Shown: positions 6,489 to 12,590, counted from the first letter of the stretch. The stretch: DNA of 13,656 nucleotides from Candidatus Poribacteria bacterium (GCA_016215705.1 JACRIR010000022.1:1-13656); one strand, 5' to 3'. Notes: generated from the sequence alone by a model not told the origin. Numbers and translations are program-made.

Positions 6489-6514
6489 GAGAAAAGCCGT
6501 TTTGGACAGCAGTG

Positions 6515-6535
6515 ATCCAAAATCCGCAATCCAAA
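6515..6535 (-). repeat. Heptamer array, GGATTNN family, inverted
   Basis: On plus the units read ATCCAAA, ATCCGCA, ATCCAAA with period 7; on minus TTTGGAT and TGCGGAT. It lies seven bases upstream of the methyltransferase -35 box. Confidence 0.6.
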
Positions 6536-6541
6536 ATCGGA

Positions 6542-6570
6542 TTGTTCCCCATATGCCGGTGTGCTATAAT
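6542..6570 (+). promoter_or_regulatory. Extended -10 promoter of the methyltransferase gene
   Basis: A perfect -10 TATAAT (6565-6570) is preceded by TGC, giving an extended -10 element. The -35 TTGTTC (6542-6547) is partial and lies at 17 bases. The predicted start near 6577 gives a leader of about 20 bases with GAGGAA before the ATG. Confidence 0.75.
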
Positions 6571-6595
6571 TGGAGGAAATCAGTCCGAGGAACGA

Positions 6596-7366
6596 ATGCG
6601 CATGTCGAAGCTTAGAAGGACAACCTTAATCTTATTTGTTTTGGGGATGCCGGCCTTTTCAATCCGACTATTGCCGGGACAGGAGAGCGTATCTAGTGTC
6701 GTTCAGGCAGCGGAAGAAAAGATAAGGGGCGAATCTTCTGCCGTTCTTCGCGGCCGTCTCGTGGACCTGCTTGCCTCGGAAGGGATTACCGACAAGAAAG
6801 TGCTGGCGGCCATGAGGAAGACGCTCCGGCACGAGTTCGTGCCGGAACGCTATCGGAGCCAGGCCTACGATGATCACCCTCTCCCCATCGGAATGGATCA
6901 GACTATATCCCAACCGTACGTGGTCGCCTACATGACGCAGATGCTAAAACTGAAAGGCGGCGAGAAGGTTCTTGAAATCGGCACCGGTTCGGGTTATCAA
7001 GCGGCGGTGCTTGCGGAAATCGCGGGAAAAGTCTACACGATAGAAATACTTGAGCCGCTGGCGCGGAACGCCGATGAAACGTTGAAGCGACTCGGCTACA
7101 AGAACGTTTTCGTCAAGACAGGCGACGGTTACAAGGGCTGGCCGGAATTCGCTCCCTTCGATGCCATTATCGTGACTGCCGCTCCCGATCATGTTCCGCA
7201 GCCTCTTGTGGAACAACTCAAGGTGGGTGGCCGAATGATTGTTCCGGTCGGCGAGTGGTTCCAGAGATTGATTCTTCTAACAAAAGATGAAAAAGGCGTT
7301 ACGCAGCAAGAGGACTTGCCGGTGTCTTTTGTGCCCATGACCGGAGAAGCGCAACAGAAAAAGTAA
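6596..7366 (+). CDS. pcm: Protein-L-isoaspartate O-methyltransferase with signal-like N-terminus
   Basis: This 256-residue protein transfers a methyl group from S-adenosylmethionine to L-isoaspartyl residues, starting repair of aged proteins. HEFVP (79-83) and PLPIG..QTISQPYVVA (95-111) are Pcm signature segments. VLEIGTGSGYQAAVLA (125-140) is SAM motif I. PQPLVEQLKVGGRMIVPVG (201-219) is the conserved C-terminal motif. Pcm is usually about 210-220 residues; here about 45 extra precede the core. These include a basic stretch (RMSKLRR) and a hydrophobic run (TTLILFVLGMPAFSI), resembling a signal peptide or anchor. ATG at 6596 follows GAGG by five bases; ATG at 6602 is an alternative. A periplasmic site would be odd because SAM is cytoplasmic. 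Family certain, location uncertain. Confidence 0.94.
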   Translation: MRMSKLRRTTLILFVLGMPAFSIRLLPGQESVSSVVQAAEEKIRGESSAVLRGRLVDLLASEGITDKKVLAAMRKTLRHEFVPERYRSQAYDDHPLPIGMDQTISQPYVVAYMTQMLKLKGGEKVLEIGTGSGYQAAVLAEIAGKVYTIEILEPLARNADETLKRLGYKNVFVKTGDGYKGWPEFAPFDAIIVTAAPDHVPQPLVEQLKVGGRMIVPVGEWFQRLILLTKDEKGVTQQEDLPVSFVPMTGEAQQKK

Positions 7367-7390
7367 GACAATAAGAAGAAGAAGCGGATC

Positions 7391-7417
7391 ACGAATGAGA
7401 CGAATGACACGGATAAA
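7391..7417 (+). repeat. ACGAATGAC nonamer array, three units
   Basis: ACGAATGAG, ACGAATGAC, ACGGATAAA at period 9, following a purine-rich linker that starts at the pcm stop codon. Confidence 0.6.
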
Positions 7418-7427
7418 CGAACTGACT

Positions 7428-7469
7428 TTCGACCGTAAACCATGAACTATAGACCACGAACCATGAACT
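7428..7469 (-). repeat. RGTTYAY heptamer array, six units, inverted
   Basis: On minus the six units begin AGTTCAT, GGTTCGT and end GGTTTAC, GGTCGAA, followed by AG. The end resembles the GGTTGAA-AG end of the plus-strand copy at 4044-4078. It ends 12 bases before the start codon of the J-like gene, so it replaces any strong ribosome site there. Confidence 0.7.
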
Positions 7470-7481
7470 GGATGTACGGAA

Positions 7482-8102
7482 ATGCCGAACGATTGGGAAC
7501 AATTTGACTTCTACAGAGTCCTCGATGTGCCATCCAACGCCGGGGATGAAGAGATCAAGAACGCGCATGCGAATCTGACGTCCACGTTGAATCCCGACGC
7601 CAAGCCGGACGAACAGAAGAGAGCAGCCGCTGTTGCTTTTGTAATTGCGGATGCAGCGTTTGCCGCGTTATCCGATAAGAGCATTCGCGGCGTGTTCGAC
7701 GCAAAGGTCTCCGAGATTCAGAAGGCGGAATCGGAGAGAGACAAAATCGAGACCCAGCGCAAAGGCAAACTGCAAGAGCAGCAATCCGTTGAGGAAGACG
7801 AGAAACTCAAGCGAGCCATGCTCAGATATGACTCTGCAAAAAAGGACCTTGCCGACTTTTATTATGAGCACGTCTTCAAGGCCGCGCGCAACAGTCATTT
7901 TGAGACTACCTCCGCCGATAAACTTCTGGAATGGTTAAGCTCGGAGCGGGCGGAATCGTTGAGGAAGGCTGAGCAGAAGGGACGAAAGATATCGTTCCGT
8001 ATCGAATGGGAAGGTTTCGGCGCGGTTCAAAGCATGAGAAAGAAGCGGTCGGAGGAGATTGTAAAGATAGTGGACGTACTGGCTGAAAGGCTTCAGCTAT
8101 AA
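7482..8102 (+). CDS. J-domain-like protein with NPD in place of HPD
   Basis: This 206-residue protein starts with a region resembling a DnaJ J-domain. FDFYRVLDVPSNAGDEEIKNAH (8-29) matches helix I and II, and AFAALSDKSIRGVFD (59-73) matches the LSD..R..YD helix III/IV end. The invariant HPD tripeptide that activates Hsp70 ATPase is NPD (37-39), so normal DnaK stimulation is doubtful. Residues 76-125 are rich in E, K and Q and probably coiled coil. The C-terminal 80 residues (DFYYEHVFKAARNSHFETT onward) are not recognised. There is no signal peptide or membrane segment. The ribosome site is weak. It follows pcm by 115 bases on the same strand and may be co-transcribed. J-like homology is fairly clear; function is not. 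Confidence 0.8.
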   Translation: MPNDWEQFDFYRVLDVPSNAGDEEIKNAHANLTSTLNPDAKPDEQKRAAAVAFVIADAAFAALSDKSIRGVFDAKVSEIQKAESERDKIETQRKGKLQEQQSVEEDEKLKRAMLRYDSAKKDLADFYYEHVFKAARNSHFETTSADKLLEWLSSERAESLRKAEQKGRKISFRIEWEGFGAVQSMRKKRSEEIVKIVDVLAERLQL

Positions 8103-8151
8103 TATATACACAACGTCATAACCGCAACCAACAAAACGAAAAGCATTCACC

Positions 8152-8175
8152 ACCAAGGCACCAAGTCACCAAGGA
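8152..8175 (+). repeat. ACCAAGGC octamer array, three units
   Basis: ACCAAGGC, ACCAAGTC, ACCAAGGA, contiguous at period 8, followed by an A/G-rich linker. Confidence 0.7.
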
Positions 8176-8193
8176 AAAGAAGAAACAGGAACC

Positions 8194-8220
8194 ACGGATT
8201 TCACTGATTACACGGATTTT
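8194..8220 (+). repeat. ACGGATTTC nonamer array, three units
   Basis: ACGGATTTC, ACTGATTAC, ACGGATTTT, contiguous at period 9, followed by about 35 bases of A/G-rich linker. Confidence 0.7.
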
Positions 8221-8267
8221 TGGGAAAGAAGAAAACAAAAAAAGAAACAACAAAAGGCATTCTTAAC

Positions 8268-8297
8268 CGCAGATGCACGCCGATGAACGCGGATTCA
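8268..8297 (+). repeat. CGCNGATGAA decamer array, three units
   Basis: CGCAGATGCA, CGCCGATGAA, CGCGGATTCA, contiguous at period 10, followed by another A/G-rich linker. A two-unit relative is at 4555-4574. It is the third array in a 286-base gap whose arrays step from 8 to 9 to 10 bases per unit. Confidence 0.7.
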
Positions 8298-8388
8298 GGA
8301 AAAGAAAAAGAAGAAGAAAAGGAAATCACGACAAGAACTCACGATTTCGTTGCGTGCTCCCGCAAGAACTTAAGTCTACATACATGAT

Positions 8389-9363
8389 ATGAAAAAGAAT
8401 ATCTCATCTCAGGTTTCTGAAGTGAAAGGCATGGTGGAGTTGAAGAAACTTGTAATCGCAAACGCAATTGCGACGGGCAACACGTACGCTTTTCATGACT
8501 TGTTCTCGTGCCTCAAGGAGTCATCGGGCGCGAGCGAGAATGAAACCTTGCGCCTGCTTACCGAGAAGCTGGCCTATATGGCGCCGGATGAAACGACCCT
8601 GGAATCCCCAAAGTTCAAGGCAGCGCTCGAGCTCACAGAAAAGCATGGCACGAAAGACAACTCGCTGCCGGCGCTCCTTCTTGAAGAAACGGCAAAAGAA
8701 GCCGTCGCGAGAGGCAAATTCGCTTATGCTGAAGACGCATATAAGCTGCTCGGCATAAAGAACGAAATGGTCGCTCTTTATGCGCAGGCGGGCGAACAAT
8801 TTCTGCGCGAGGACAAGCCAAAGCAAGCTGCAACGGCATTCTTTGTCGCGGCGAGTATCGACCAATCCGTCGGGCCACACTATCAATATCTTGGCCCTGA
8901 GCTTCATTCACGATGCGCGATTGAGCCGAAGAAATGCGTGACAGAGATGCCCATTGAAGCGATCACGGAACAAGGCATCCGTTTTCTTCTTGCCCATGAT
9001 ACACTTGCCCAGCAACTTATGATGCGTGCGGCGCCCGGGCAAAGGCCCCGGATACTCGCCACGCTTGCCGCATGCAGGGATATCGACATTTCCGAGACTA
9101 TTAAGAATCTTCATGAATCCGTTTCGGCCCTCCTGAAGATCGAGAATGGAAAGCCCGACGATTATTCGGCCATCGGGCCGATATTGCTCGGCAGACCGAC
9201 AAGTTCGGGACAAAGCTGGCAGTACCTGAAAGAATTGTGTTTTGAGCACCCGATCGCGAGCCTGTGTGTTTGTATGAGACCTGTTCGGAACACGTTTGTC
9301 CTCGTTCCAGCCATCCGAGAGGGCAAATCGTTGATCGATCTACTACTGCCTCCTGAGTGCTAG
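8389..9363 (+). CDS. Helical protein with TPR-like repeats, function unknown
   Basis: I do not recognise this 324-residue protein. It appears almost wholly alpha-helical. Residues 102-158 read as paired helices of the tetratricopeptide kind: EAVARGKFAYAEDAYKLLG then ALYAQAGEQFLREDK and PKQAATAFFVAASID. Residues 45-90 and 185-260 also look helical. The C-terminus (282-324) contains several cysteines (C288, C297, C299, C324) and a hydrophobic stretch but no clear motif. There is no signal peptide. ATG at 8389 starts the frame without a good ribosome site; ATG at 8431 is possible but its purine run is too close. It lies 286 bases after the J-like gene on the same strand. A scaffold or adaptor role is only a guess from the fold type. 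Confidence 0.8.
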   Translation: MKKNISSQVSEVKGMVELKKLVIANAIATGNTYAFHDLFSCLKESSGASENETLRLLTEKLAYMAPDETTLESPKFKAALELTEKHGTKDNSLPALLLEETAKEAVARGKFAYAEDAYKLLGIKNEMVALYAQAGEQFLREDKPKQAATAFFVAASIDQSVGPHYQYLGPELHSRCAIEPKKCVTEMPIEAITEQGIRFLLAHDTLAQQLMMRAAPGQRPRILATLAACRDIDISETIKNLHESVSALLKIENGKPDDYSAIGPILLGRPTSSGQSWQYLKELCFEHPIASLCVCMRPVRNTFVLVPAIREGKSLIDLLLPPEC

Positions 9364-9369
9364 GAAGCC

Positions 9370-9404
9370 AGTTCGTGGTTCCCAGTTCCTGGTTCCTGGT
9401 TTAA
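9370..9404 (+). repeat. RGTTYNY heptamer array, five units
   Basis: AGTTCGT, GGTTCCC, AGTTCCT, GGTTCCT, GGTTTAA at exact period 7, starting six bases after the stop codon of the helical protein. Confidence 0.65.
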
Positions 9405-9453
9405 CTCCAAAACCAAGCAAAAAGGAGAAGAAACTCTGGGAACACGAATGTCA

Positions 9454-9470
9454 TCCCGCGAAACGCGGGA
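9454..9470. repeat. Palindrome TCCCGCG-AAA-CGCGGGA, copy in nonamer repeat
   Basis: Identical to 4136-4152. It is flanked by ACACGAATG on the left and, after a short CAAGGCGCAG stretch, by ACGAATTAC/ACGAATGAA on the right, so it appears inserted in a nonamer array. Confidence 0.75.
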
Positions 9471-9483
9471 CGCAAGGCGCAGG

Positions 9484-9547
9484 ACGAATTACACGAATGA
9501 AGAAGAAAAATTTCTGGATCACGAATCGCACAAATTGTACGAAGACA
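9484..9547 (+). repeat. ACGAATNNN nonamer arrays, two blocks
   Basis: ACGAATTAC and ACGAATGAA at 9484-9501, then an A/G-rich linker, then ACGAATCGC, ACAAATTGT, ACGAAGACA at 9521-9547. Both blocks keep a 9-base period. Confidence 0.6.
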
Positions 9548-9567
9548 GGCTCCTGAGTGTCATTCCC

Positions 9568-9600
9568 GTCCCTACAGCATCGGATGCTCGCAATGACAAA
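9568..9600 (+). repeat. Diverged copy of the 29-base repeat family
   Basis: It shares GTCCCTAC at its start and AATGACAAA at its end with 1377-1415, but the middle differs (CATCGGATGCTCGC). Confidence 0.5.
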
Positions 9601-9632
9601 TGAATCGCGAAAACCAATAAAGAAAATTTCTA

Positions 9633-9661
9633 TTGCAAACTAGGGGCTCTTATTGTATCTT
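9633..9661 (+). promoter_or_regulatory. Weak promoter candidate for the MFS gene
   Basis: -35 TTGCAA (9633-9638), a 17-base spacer and -10 TATCTT (9656-9661). Both boxes match consensus at 4 of 6 positions. It lies about 50 bases upstream of the start codon. Confidence 0.35.
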
Positions 9662-9708
9662 GTCAGCAATGCTACAACTCTGGCCGGTTGGTGTAATAAA
9701 GGGGGGGG

Positions 9709-10998
9709 ATGATGAGCGACAAAGAAGCACAGCGATTTTTCTATGGATGGTGGGTTGTGGTCGCCAGCTTCTTCATAGTTTTCTTTGGCGCAGGGATAGG
9801 ATTTTATTCTTTCAGTGTGTTCATCAAGCCGCTGCAAGCCGAGTTCGGCTGGAGCCGGGCGCAGATTTCCGGCTCGGTTGCCGTGTGGGCGGTTGTCTAC
9901 GGGTTCTCGACGCCAGTAATCGGAATTCTGCTTCACAAATACGGCGCCAGGGTCGTAATCTCCGGCTCTGCGCTCATCGCCGGCATATGCTATCTTTTCT
10001 TCGGCTGGCTCGACCGTCTTCCTGAACTTTTCGCAATCATGTTCTTCACGGGAATAGGAATGGCCGGCATTACCCTTTTGCCGAACCAAGCTGTCATCTC
10101 GAATTGGTTTCAGAAATATCGCGGACGGGCAATGGGAATCATGATGATGGGCGTGGGATTCGGAGGGTTGATCATGCCGCCTATCGCCAACGCAATTATC
10201 GTTTCCCTTGGCTGGCGGACCTCGTTTCGCGTGCTCGGCTTTCTGCTCATCTTTGTCATAATACCGGTGGCGATTCTTATTCTCCGCACCAAACCGTCCG
10301 AGATGGGCTTGCGGCCCGATGGCGACAGCTCAAGCCAAGGCGCGGAGTCGAGTACGTCGGGCGGCTCTGCATGGGGCGAGACAGGACTTTCCGTGAAGCG
10401 CGCGGTCCACACATCGTCGTTCCGTCTGTTGTTCGCCGGGTTCATGCTCTTGATATTTGGCGAATCGGGGCTGGCAGTCCATTTTGTCGCCTCAGTAGAC
10501 GACGCGGGAATGACTTCGCAAGCCGCCGCAAACTACTGGGGTTTACTCGTGGGGGTAAGCGCTATCGGACGCCTCGGGGCCGGCCTCCTCGCCGACCGCT
10601 GGAACCAAAGGGTACTCCTTGCGTTCACCCACGGGCTCCACGCGGTCGCCCTTGCTATCCTTCTGATTTTCTTCATGTATCTCGGAATTCATTCATGGAT
10701 CGCAGTCGTTCCCTTCTGCGTGCTTTATGGTTTATCTCTCGGAGGAGCAGCAGTCGTTCTGCCGGTGTTCGTGGCGCGCTGCTTCGGGCTCCTCAATTTC
10801 AGTAAGCTGCTCGGGCTTCTCATGAGTGGATTTGCGTTGGGCGTCGTGGGCGGTCCGGTCGTTGCCGGCAACATTGTCGACGCCACCGGAAGCTATCGTC
10901 TCGCGTTTGCCATCTTTACGGTCGCATTTGCGTTGTCAGCGTTTCTCGTGAGTCTCGTGCAGCCTGACAAATACAAAGGCGAGTTCGGCAATCCATAG
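9709..10998 (+). CDS. MFS transporter, monocarboxylate/oxalate-formate-like
   Basis: This 429-residue inner-membrane protein is a major facilitator superfamily carrier. The N-terminal FYGWWVVVASFFIVFFGAG then FYSFSVFIKPL..EFGWSR is typical of the oxalate/formate antiporter and monocarboxylate transporter-like branch. About six hydrophobic segments precede and six follow a polar loop at 198-235. Motif-A-like loops are GILLHKYGARVV (72-83) and GAGLLADRWNQR (290-301). ATG codons at 9709 and 9712 follow a run of eight G, giving a strong but unusual G-only ribosome site; the second ATG may be used. The gene is convergent with the membrane-protein gene at 11112. A small organic anion is the likely substrate class, by family only. 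Confidence 0.9.
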   Translation: MMSDKEAQRFFYGWWVVVASFFIVFFGAGIGFYSFSVFIKPLQAEFGWSRAQISGSVAVWAVVYGFSTPVIGILLHKYGARVVISGSALIAGICYLFFGWLDRLPELFAIMFFTGIGMAGITLLPNQAVISNWFQKYRGRAMGIMMMGVGFGGLIMPPIANAIIVSLGWRTSFRVLGFLLIFVIIPVAILILRTKPSEMGLRPDGDSSSQGAESSTSGGSAWGETGLSVKRAVHTSSFRLLFAGFMLLIFGESGLAVHFVASVDDAGMTSQAAANYWGLLVGVSAIGRLGAGLLADRWNQRVLLAFTHGLHAVALAILLIFFMYLGIHSWIAVVPFCVLYGLSLGGAAVVLPVFVARCFGLLNFSKLLGLLMSGFALGVVGGPVVAGNIVDATGSYRLAFAIFTVAFALSAFLVSLVQPDKYKGEFGNP

Positions 10999-11002
10999 AA
11001 GA

Positions 11003-11030
11003 GGGGAAAGACGAAAGGAGCAAGGGGAAA
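11003..11030 (+). repeat. GGNGAAA-family heptamer array, four units
   Basis: GGGGAAA, GACGAAA, GGAGCAA, GGGGAAA at exact period 7, starting five bases after the MFS stop codon. Confidence 0.6.
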
Positions 11031-11035
11031 GGGGG

Positions 11036-11050
11036 CCGCGCAAGGCGCGG
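11036..11050. repeat. Palindrome CCGCGC-AAG-GCGCGG
   Basis: Six GC pairs close a three-base loop, the same loop and core as 3803-3815. It directly follows the heptamer array. No U-tract follows, so a terminator role is weak. Confidence 0.65.
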
Positions 11051-11111
11051 GGGCACTGTTACTGCACGGTCAAAAGTCGAAGGTCATAAACTGAAAAAAT
11101 GTCACGAATCG

Positions 11112-11537
11112 TCACAGGAGGTATTCTCGATTGCGCCAGAGGTAGATGATCGTCACCGGTCCAAGTATCAAACAGAGGGAACAAAGAAAGAGAGTTTCCA
11201 TCGAGGAGAAGGAGAAATCGTGAATGAGGTTTTGCTGCAAGGCGTAGAGCGTGTCCATTAGACCCAGAAAGATGGTTGCGCTGCCTGCCAGAAGCCCATA
11301 GAGTAGTCCGGACGGACGCCGCCGGATGATTCCTGCCGCTCCAAGGAACGCGCATACAACGATGTATGCATCAGCGAGAGGAAATGATCTCTCGTGCTCC
11401 AAGTAGGCCGGCCTGTCTGAGGCCGAAACCAGCCCGGCCGTATAAAACGTGGCCCAAAACGCGATTGTTCCAATTGCAAAAACAATCAACACGATCGCGA
11501 GAATGAGAAACCCTTTGGGGCGCTCACTTCTGTTCAT
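11112..11537 (-). CDS. Small four-helix membrane protein, function unknown
   Basis: This 141-residue protein has four hydrophobic segments, about 9-32, 54-71, 77-99 and 113-134, and short basic loops (IIRRRPSG at 70-77). I recognise no family. I chose the ATG at 11535-11537 because GGAGGT (11547-11552) lies nine bases upstream. The in-frame ATG at 11544 touches that ribosome site, and the frame's first ATG at 11586 lies inside the palindrome. It follows the cyclodeaminase-family gene on the same strand with 75 bases between, occupied mostly by palindrome copy 2. Co-transcription with it is plausible, and the two could be functionally linked, but nothing in the protein shows how. Confidence 0.75.
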   Translation of the reverse strand: MNRSERPKGFLILAIVLIVFAIGTIAFWATFYTAGLVSASDRPAYLEHERSFPLADAYIVVCAFLGAAGIIRRRPSGLLYGLLAGSATIFLGLMDTLYALQQNLIHDFSFSSMETLFLCSLCLILGPVTIIYLWRNREYLL

Positions 11538-11569
11538 TGTGGACATACCTCCATCTCTAGAGAACTGGC

Positions 11570-11612
11570 GTTTATTCGGGGGCGCCATGCGGGATGGTGT
11601 CCCCGAATAAAC
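11570..11612. repeat. GGGGACAC palindrome element copy 2
   Basis: Arms of 21 bases pair around base 11591 with one mismatch and two G-T pairs. It aligns without gaps to copy 1 (35-base core 11574-11608 with 537-571). It abuts the stop codon of the cyclodeaminase-family gene and lies ahead of the ribosome site of the next minus-strand gene. It could act as a transcript hairpin between them. Confidence 0.8.
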
Positions 11613-12590
11613 TCATCGTTCCAGCCACTGCCCGATACTCGATTTGACGGCCCTCTCGTACAATCTCCGCGCGACAGGCGCATCCTCTATGGCGAGTCCC
11701 AGATTCATCGACATGATACGCTCCCGGGGCGACGTTCGTCCACGGCGCGCAGAACATACGATATCCGAGAGGTCGCCGTAGAGTTCAGGGAAATCGCTGA
11801 AATATCCCTGCTGCTTGTAATACTCAAACTGCGCCACGTCGTCCGTAAGGATTTTGTCAAACTCTCGCAGGGCATCTCGATGCCAGTATGTGTCGAAATC
11901 CACCGGGCTCGCGAACACGCCGGCTTTGACCCATCCGGCCTCGATGCCCGGTTCCGGCGTCTTCTTAATCGGCCCGGCGGTTACGACTATGTCGGCATCC
12001 GTCACTGTCTCGCGAGGCGAACCACATTTCTCGAAACGTACTGCAGGGGATTGCGCGGACATCTCGCTTATGAATCCAGCAAGGTTTCCCTGCGAGATGT
12101 CGTAAGCCTTCACCTGCTCGATTGAAGGGAACGTCGCGGTCATAGCGGCGACGTGAGAACGCCCTTGCACGCCGCAGCCGATGACGGCGAGCGTCTTGGC
12201 GCCGGTGGGAGCGAGATGTTTGGCGGCCACGGCCGAAGCGGCGGCCGTCCGCATTGCGGTAATCCATGCGGCATCCATCACGGCGAGCGGCAGGCCGGTC
12301 TGTGGCTCGTTCAAGATAAGCAGGCCGGTTATGTAGGGAAGGTCACGCGAAGGGTTCTGCGGATAGCCGCTGACCCACTTTATCGCGGCGGCATTGAACG
12401 CAGGAACGTAGGCGGGCATGGCGTGGATGAACGAATCCGGCATAGGATGAATGCCCGGCTTGGGGGGCATTTCCACGTTTCCTCTCGCCTTCTCGCAAAA
12501 TACCTGTTCGACGATATCGATTATTTCGTTCATTCCGAGCCCGATATGTACGAGATCGGCCTGTGAAAGATACAAAAGGCGATTGCCCAT
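11613..12590 (-). CDS. Ornithine cyclodeaminase/mu-crystallin family protein
   Basis: This 325-residue protein belongs to the NAD(P)-dependent ornithine cyclodeaminase/mu-crystallin family, which includes ornithine and lysine cyclodeaminases, alanine dehydrogenase and ketimine reductases. AVIGCGVQGRSHVAAM (135-150) is the Rossmann nucleotide-binding loop. K71 in AAAIKWVSGYPQNP and R114 in ITAMRTAAASAVAAKHLA are at the usual substrate-binding positions. GRTSPRERIMSMNLGLAIED (284-303) is the conserved C-terminal segment. Length is normal for the family. ATG follows GGGAG by eight bases. A strong promoter lies just upstream (12642-12671), divergent from tlyA. The exact substrate cannot be told from these residues; proline synthesis from ornithine is only one option. 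Confidence 0.92.
   Translation of the reverse strand: MGNRLLYLSQADLVHIGLGMNEIIDIVEQVFCEKARGNVEMPPKPGIHPMPDSFIHAMPAYVPAFNAAAIKWVSGYPQNPSRDLPYITGLLILNEPQTGLPLAVMDAAWITAMRTAAASAVAAKHLAPTGAKTLAVIGCGVQGRSHVAAMTATFPSIEQVKAYDISQGNLAGFISEMSAQSPAVRFEKCGSPRETVTDADIVVTAGPIKKTPEPGIEAGWVKAGVFASPVDFDTYWHRDALREFDKILTDDVAQFEYYKQQGYFSDFPELYGDLSDIVCSARRGRTSPRERIMSMNLGLAIEDAPVARRLYERAVKSSIGQWLER

Larger units (their letters stand above)
6289..6595. other. Intergenic region with repeats ahead of the methyltransferase gene
   Basis: No gene is supported. It holds a GGNGAAA heptamer array (6348-6368), a CGCAAAGG-type repeat (6457-6488), an inverted GGATTGC-type array (6515-6535) and the promoter at 6542-6570. The last array ends seven bases before the -35 box. 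Confidence 0.65.
9364..9708. other. Intergenic repeat mosaic before the MFS gene
   Basis: No gene is supported. It holds a heptamer array (9370-9404), a nonamer region with a nested palindrome (9441-9547), a diverged copy of the 29-base repeat (9568-9600) and a weak promoter candidate (9633-9661). Confidence 0.65.

Noticed and set aside
10104-10805. A 233-residue frame in another phase inside the MFS gene
   Set aside because: It is arginine-rich with no domain and overlaps a clear transporter frame.
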